Part shown: one piece after another, positions 61,626 to 64,000 of the stretch
How the letters are laid out: every line of letters begins with the position of its first letter
Position numbering within the stretch: position 1 is the first letter of the stretch
Assembly: GCF_039529775.1 (NCBI RefSeq)
Contig: NZ_BAAANL010000005.1
Span: 310,001-374,000, forward strand
Source: Myceligenerans crystallogenes
GTDB lineage: Bacteria > Actinomycetota > Actinomycetes > Actinomycetales > Cellulomonadaceae
Length of the DNA stretch: 64,000 bases
Reading direction: 5' to 3'
The notes under the pieces: generated by a model
Database searches by the model: none
Seen by the model: the letters and a program-made list of their open reading frames with translations, nothing else
Told to the model about the DNA's origin: nothing
Position numbers and translations under genes: made by a program

Positions 61626-61650
61626 CGGCCCGCCGGGCGGCCTCGGGCGG

Positions 61651-63066
61651 CTACCGCCGCACCCGCGTCCGCCCGCCGGTCCGCGCCGGCTCGAAGCTGC
61701 GCACGTGCCGCGGCACCGCCCGGACGCCGGACGACGCCGTGGACAGCGCGAGCTCCGCGGACGACGCCGGCCAGGCACCCGAACCCCCGTACGGATCGGC
61801 AGCGGCCGCCACCGGCAGGTCGTAGCGCTCCGTCCAGCCCCGCCACCGCGCGGGTGCCGCGCCCATCACGAACCCGAGCACGAGCCACATCGCCGTCGCC
61901 AGCCGCCCGAGGCTGGAAGGATGGTCCATCAGGTTCATCGTGAAGTAGCCGATCAGGGCCGACGACGCCGCGAACCCCATGGCGTGCCCGCGCACCGCGA
62001 GCCCGAAGGCCGTGACCGTCGAACCGATCGTCACCGCCGTGATCGCCAGGAACCCGAGCACCCCGGCCTCGACCAGCCAGTTCAGCCAGAGGTTGTGCAG
62101 GTGGAAGAACTCGACGCTGCCCTCGATCCGGGCGTTGACCACGTCGCCCGCCCGGCCGAGCCCGACCCCCAGCGGCTCGTCCGCCGCGACCCGCAGCGCC
62201 GTCGACCAGGCCTCGTTCCGCACCCCGAGCGAGCGCCCGGCCTGTGACACCAGGGCGATCCCGATCAGCCCCACCACCAGGAGCCCGGCTCCGATCATCG
62301 CCGCGAGGCGCAGCTGCTGCGGGCTGAACCGCGTCCGCGCCCACTGCCACGCGAGCACCAGGGCGGCGGCGAAGCCCGCGACCCACGGCCCGCGCGAGTA
62401 CGTCACCAGCAGCGCCGCGCAGGCCAGCACGATCGCCGCCATCGCCACGACCCGCTGGAGGTGGTCCGTGAACATCGTGACCGCCAGCACCGCCAGCGGC
62501 ACCAGCAGCAGGAGGAACGCCGCCAGCAGGTTCGGGTTGCTGAACGTCCCGGTGGCCCGCGCGAACACGCCCGGCTCGCTGCAGGAGGCGTCACGCAGCA
62601 GGCCCGACCGGCAGAACCCGGTCGGCACGTTCTCGCTCGACTGACCGATCGCCACCGCGGACGCCACGGTCACCGCCCCGGCCGCCAGGACCACGAGCGC
62701 GCGCCAGGCGGTCGGCTGCAGCCGCATCAGGGCCGTGGCCAGGTAGTACACCGAGACGTAGGAGAACAGGTGCCGGAACGGCGCGTCGCCACCCCACCGG
62801 TACGCCGCCACCGCCGAGGCCAGGAGCAGTACGACGACCGGGATGTCCAGGCGGGTGCGGAAGTGCCGCCACCGCGCGCCCGCCACCAGAGCGGCCGCGA
62901 AGCCGGCGGTCGTGACCACGCGCTGCCAGGTGACGACGCCGAAGATCGGTGCGTCGGGAAGGACGTCGGACGTCGCCTCGAAGAGGAGCGCGGCCAGGCA
63001 GAGCAGCACCACGATCACGGGACCGTGTGGCCGCGGCTGCCCGGGGGAAAGCTCCGCCGTTGCCAT
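61651..63066 (-). CDS. O-antigen-ligase-family membrane protein (Wzy_C)
   Basis: The ATG at 63066 follows GGGAGG (471 residues); upstream in-frame codons lack a site. About eleven helices are present with the Wzy_C hallmarks: a periplasmic loop GTFSNPNLLAAFLLLL, 'TYSRGPWVAGFAA', DEPLGVGLGRAG and FFHLHNLWLNWLVEAG. Such proteins transfer or polymerise polysaccharide on the outside of the membrane. The soluble tail (about 420-471) is Ser/Arg-rich. It is convergent with the HerA-like gene and divergent from the ATP-grasp gene. Confidence 0.85.
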   Translation of the reverse strand: MATAELSPGQPRPHGPVIVVLLCLAALLFEATSDVLPDAPIFGVVTWQRVVTTAGFAAALVAGARWRHFRTRLDIPVVVLLLASAVAAYRWGGDAPFRHLFSYVSVYYLATALMRLQPTAWRALVVLAAGAVTVASAVAIGQSSENVPTGFCRSGLLRDASCSEPGVFARATGTFSNPNLLAAFLLLLVPLAVLAVTMFTDHLQRVVAMAAIVLACAALLVTYSRGPWVAGFAAALVLAWQWARTRFSPQQLRLAAMIGAGLLVVGLIGIALVSQAGRSLGVRNEAWSTALRVAADEPLGVGLGRAGDVVNARIEGSVEFFHLHNLWLNWLVEAGVLGFLAITAVTIGSTVTAFGLAVRGHAMGFAASSALIGYFTMNLMDHPSSLGRLATAMWLVLGFVMGAAPARWRGWTERYDLPVAAAADPYGGSGAWPASSAELALSTASSGVRAVPRHVRSFEPARTGGRTRVRR

Positions 63067-63165
63067 ACCGTGATCCTCCCGGCGAAAGGTGGTCGGGAGG
63101 CGAACAACAGGCCACACCGACGCAACCCTTCGGCGTCGGGGGAACGAAGGGTCGTTTCCCAAGGA

Positions 63166-63195
63166 TGAGAATGAATCTCAGCCCCGCGATACGAT
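63166..63195 (+). promoter_or_regulatory. Zur/Fur-like palindrome and -10 before the ATP-grasp gene
   Basis: TGAGAATGAATCTCA (63166-63180) is a 15-bp near-palindrome that matches 12 of 15 positions of the actinobacterial Zur box as I recall it (TGAAAATGATTTTCA). A TACGAT (63190-63195) 10 bp further on can serve as -10. The site would cover the -35 region of the gene starting at 63239. Confidence 0.55.
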
Positions 63196-63238
63196 CCCCG
63201 CGAGAACCGTCGCCCCGACACCCCGGAAAGGCTCCCTG

Positions 63239-64000
63239 GTGCCCACCCTCCTGATGATCGAGAGCTGGCTGCAGTCCACCGGTCTCAGCCTCCCGCCGCT
63301 GCTGCGCGCCGCCGGCCACGAGTACGTCCTGATCATGCGCGATCCCCGGATCTACACGCTGCCCGACGGCGCCCCGCACCCGGTCCTCGCGCACGCCGCC
63401 GAGGTCGTCGTCGCCGAGACCAACGACGACGACGCCCTGATCGCCGCCGCCCGCGAGACCGCCGCCCGGTACGACGTCGCGGGCGTCCTGACGACCTGCG
63501 ACTACTACCTCACCGCGGCGGCCGTCGTCGCGCGGGCCCTGGGCCTTCCCGGACCGCCGCCCGGCGCGTTGCGCACGGCCACGAACAAGCACCTAGTCCG
63601 GGCCGCCGTCGCCCGCGCCGGCCTCCCCGACGTCCCGCACGCGGTCGCCGCCGGCTGGGACGAGGCGCGCGCCGCCGCGGCGGCCCTGGGCTACCCCGTC
63701 GTGATCAAGCCCGTGGACCTGAACTCCGGCACGGGCGTCCGGCGCGTCTCCGGCGACGCCGCCCTCGCCGACGCCTTCGCCGAGATCACCGGCCCCGAAC
63801 GGAACACCCGGGACCAGCCGCTGGCCCGCCTGGCGCTGATCGAACGGGTGCTGGACGGCCCCGAGTACAGCGTGGAGGCCGTCACCCGGGACGGCGTCAC
63901 GACCGTGCTGGGCATCACCGCCAAGACGGTCACCGAGGTGGCCCGTCCGGTCGCCGGCGGCGCCGACGCGGTGAGCTACGTCGAGAGCGGCCACGACTTC
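63239..64000 (+). CDS. ATP-grasp domain protein, 5' part (truncated by window end)
   Basis: GTG start after a GGAAAGG site; 254 codons are present and the frame runs past the window end. An N-terminal Rossmann-like part (MIESWLQSTGLSLPPLLRAAGHEYVLI) is followed by an ATP-grasp start: LRTATNKHLVRAAVARAGLP, YPVVIKPVDLNSGTGV, ALIERVLDGPEYSVEAV. Relatives make peptide or carbamoyl bonds to amino acids, some in siderophore or metallophore pathways. The Zur-like box fits a metal-linked product, but that is an inference. Nothing downstream can be seen. Confidence 0.85.
   Translation, partial: MPTLLMIESWLQSTGLSLPPLLRAAGHEYVLIMRDPRIYTLPDGAPHPVLAHAAEVVVAETNDDDALIAAARETAARYDVAGVLTTCDYYLTAAAVVARALGLPGPPPGALRTATNKHLVRAAVARAGLPDVPHAVAAGWDEARAAAAALGYPVVIKPVDLNSGTGVRRVSGDAALADAFAEITGPERNTRDQPLARLALIERVLDGPEYSVEAVTRDGVTTVLGITAKTVTEVARPVAGGADAVSYVESGHDF

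Overview
The window is very GC-rich, with strong G/C third-position bias, mycothiol-type enzyme families and many GTG/TTG starts, so it is chromosomal DNA of an actinobacterium. Most genes are conserved housekeeping genes in an order typical of Micrococcales: leuA, era, corC-like, ybeY, phoH, HIT, rsmE, dnaJ, hrcA, hemW, lepA, rpsT, holA, comEC, comEA, degV. A clear D-aspartate ligase next to an aspartate racemase points to a peptidoglycan cross-bridge containing D-Asp. That would fit Promicromonosporaceae-type organisms (Cellulosimicrobium, Isoptericola and relatives). The family assignment is an inference, not a measurement.

Region 0-7 kb is accessory metabolism. It holds the end of an MFS exporter, a three-subunit molybdenum hydroxylase operon in FAD / Fe-S / Mo order with 4-base overlaps, a SnoaL-like protein, a HAD phosphatase and a MmyB-type regulator. 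Region 7-14 kb holds a small membrane protein, a divergent cytochrome bd-type oxidase pair under three 15-bp-spaced direct repeats, guanine deaminase, a membrane protein with an L7/L12-like tail coupled to a phosphopantetheinyl transferase, and leuA. An apparent leucine attenuator (16-codon leader peptide with Leu-Leu-Leu, then a hairpin) lies upstream of leuA.

Region 14-23 kb holds an alanine-type aminotransferase coupled to a 793-residue membrane/LRV protein, then era and the corC-ybeY-phoH-HIT genes. A higBA-like toxin-antitoxin pair sits on the opposite strand between era and the corC-like gene. Region 23-27 kb is a notable envelope locus: a membrane-anchored protein with two 144-residue-period helix-hairpin-helix modules, then two paralogous lipoproteins with a BON-like domain, a very acidic linker and a C-terminal OmpA domain. 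Region 27-40 kb is heat-shock and translation housekeeping (rsmE, dnaJ, hrcA with a CIRCE operator, hemW, lepA) plus an esterase, DUF3097, DUF4870 and two related membrane proteins.

Region 40-50 kb is mixed. It holds a P450 lacking the usual ExxR, two tandem PemK/MazF-like genes with no antitoxin, a VOC protein, a LuxR-type regulator, a secreted protein with two lamin-tail domains, a RIO-type kinase preceded by a small overlapping ORF, and an ECF sigma factor fused to a transmembrane helix and a large C-terminal, probably extracytoplasmic, domain. Region 50-64 kb holds rpsT, holA, the D-Asp ligase/racemase operon, a PanE-like reductase, comEC/comEA, degV, a HerA-like ATPase, an O-antigen-ligase-type membrane protein and an ATP-grasp gene cut by the window end, behind a Zur-like palindrome.

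Many genes have a TAnnnT hexamer 6-7 nt before the start codon and no Shine-Dalgarno sequence, suggesting leaderless transcripts. Several gene ends carry long perfect hairpins without a U-tract. I saw no tRNA, rRNA, CRISPR array, transposase or prophage.
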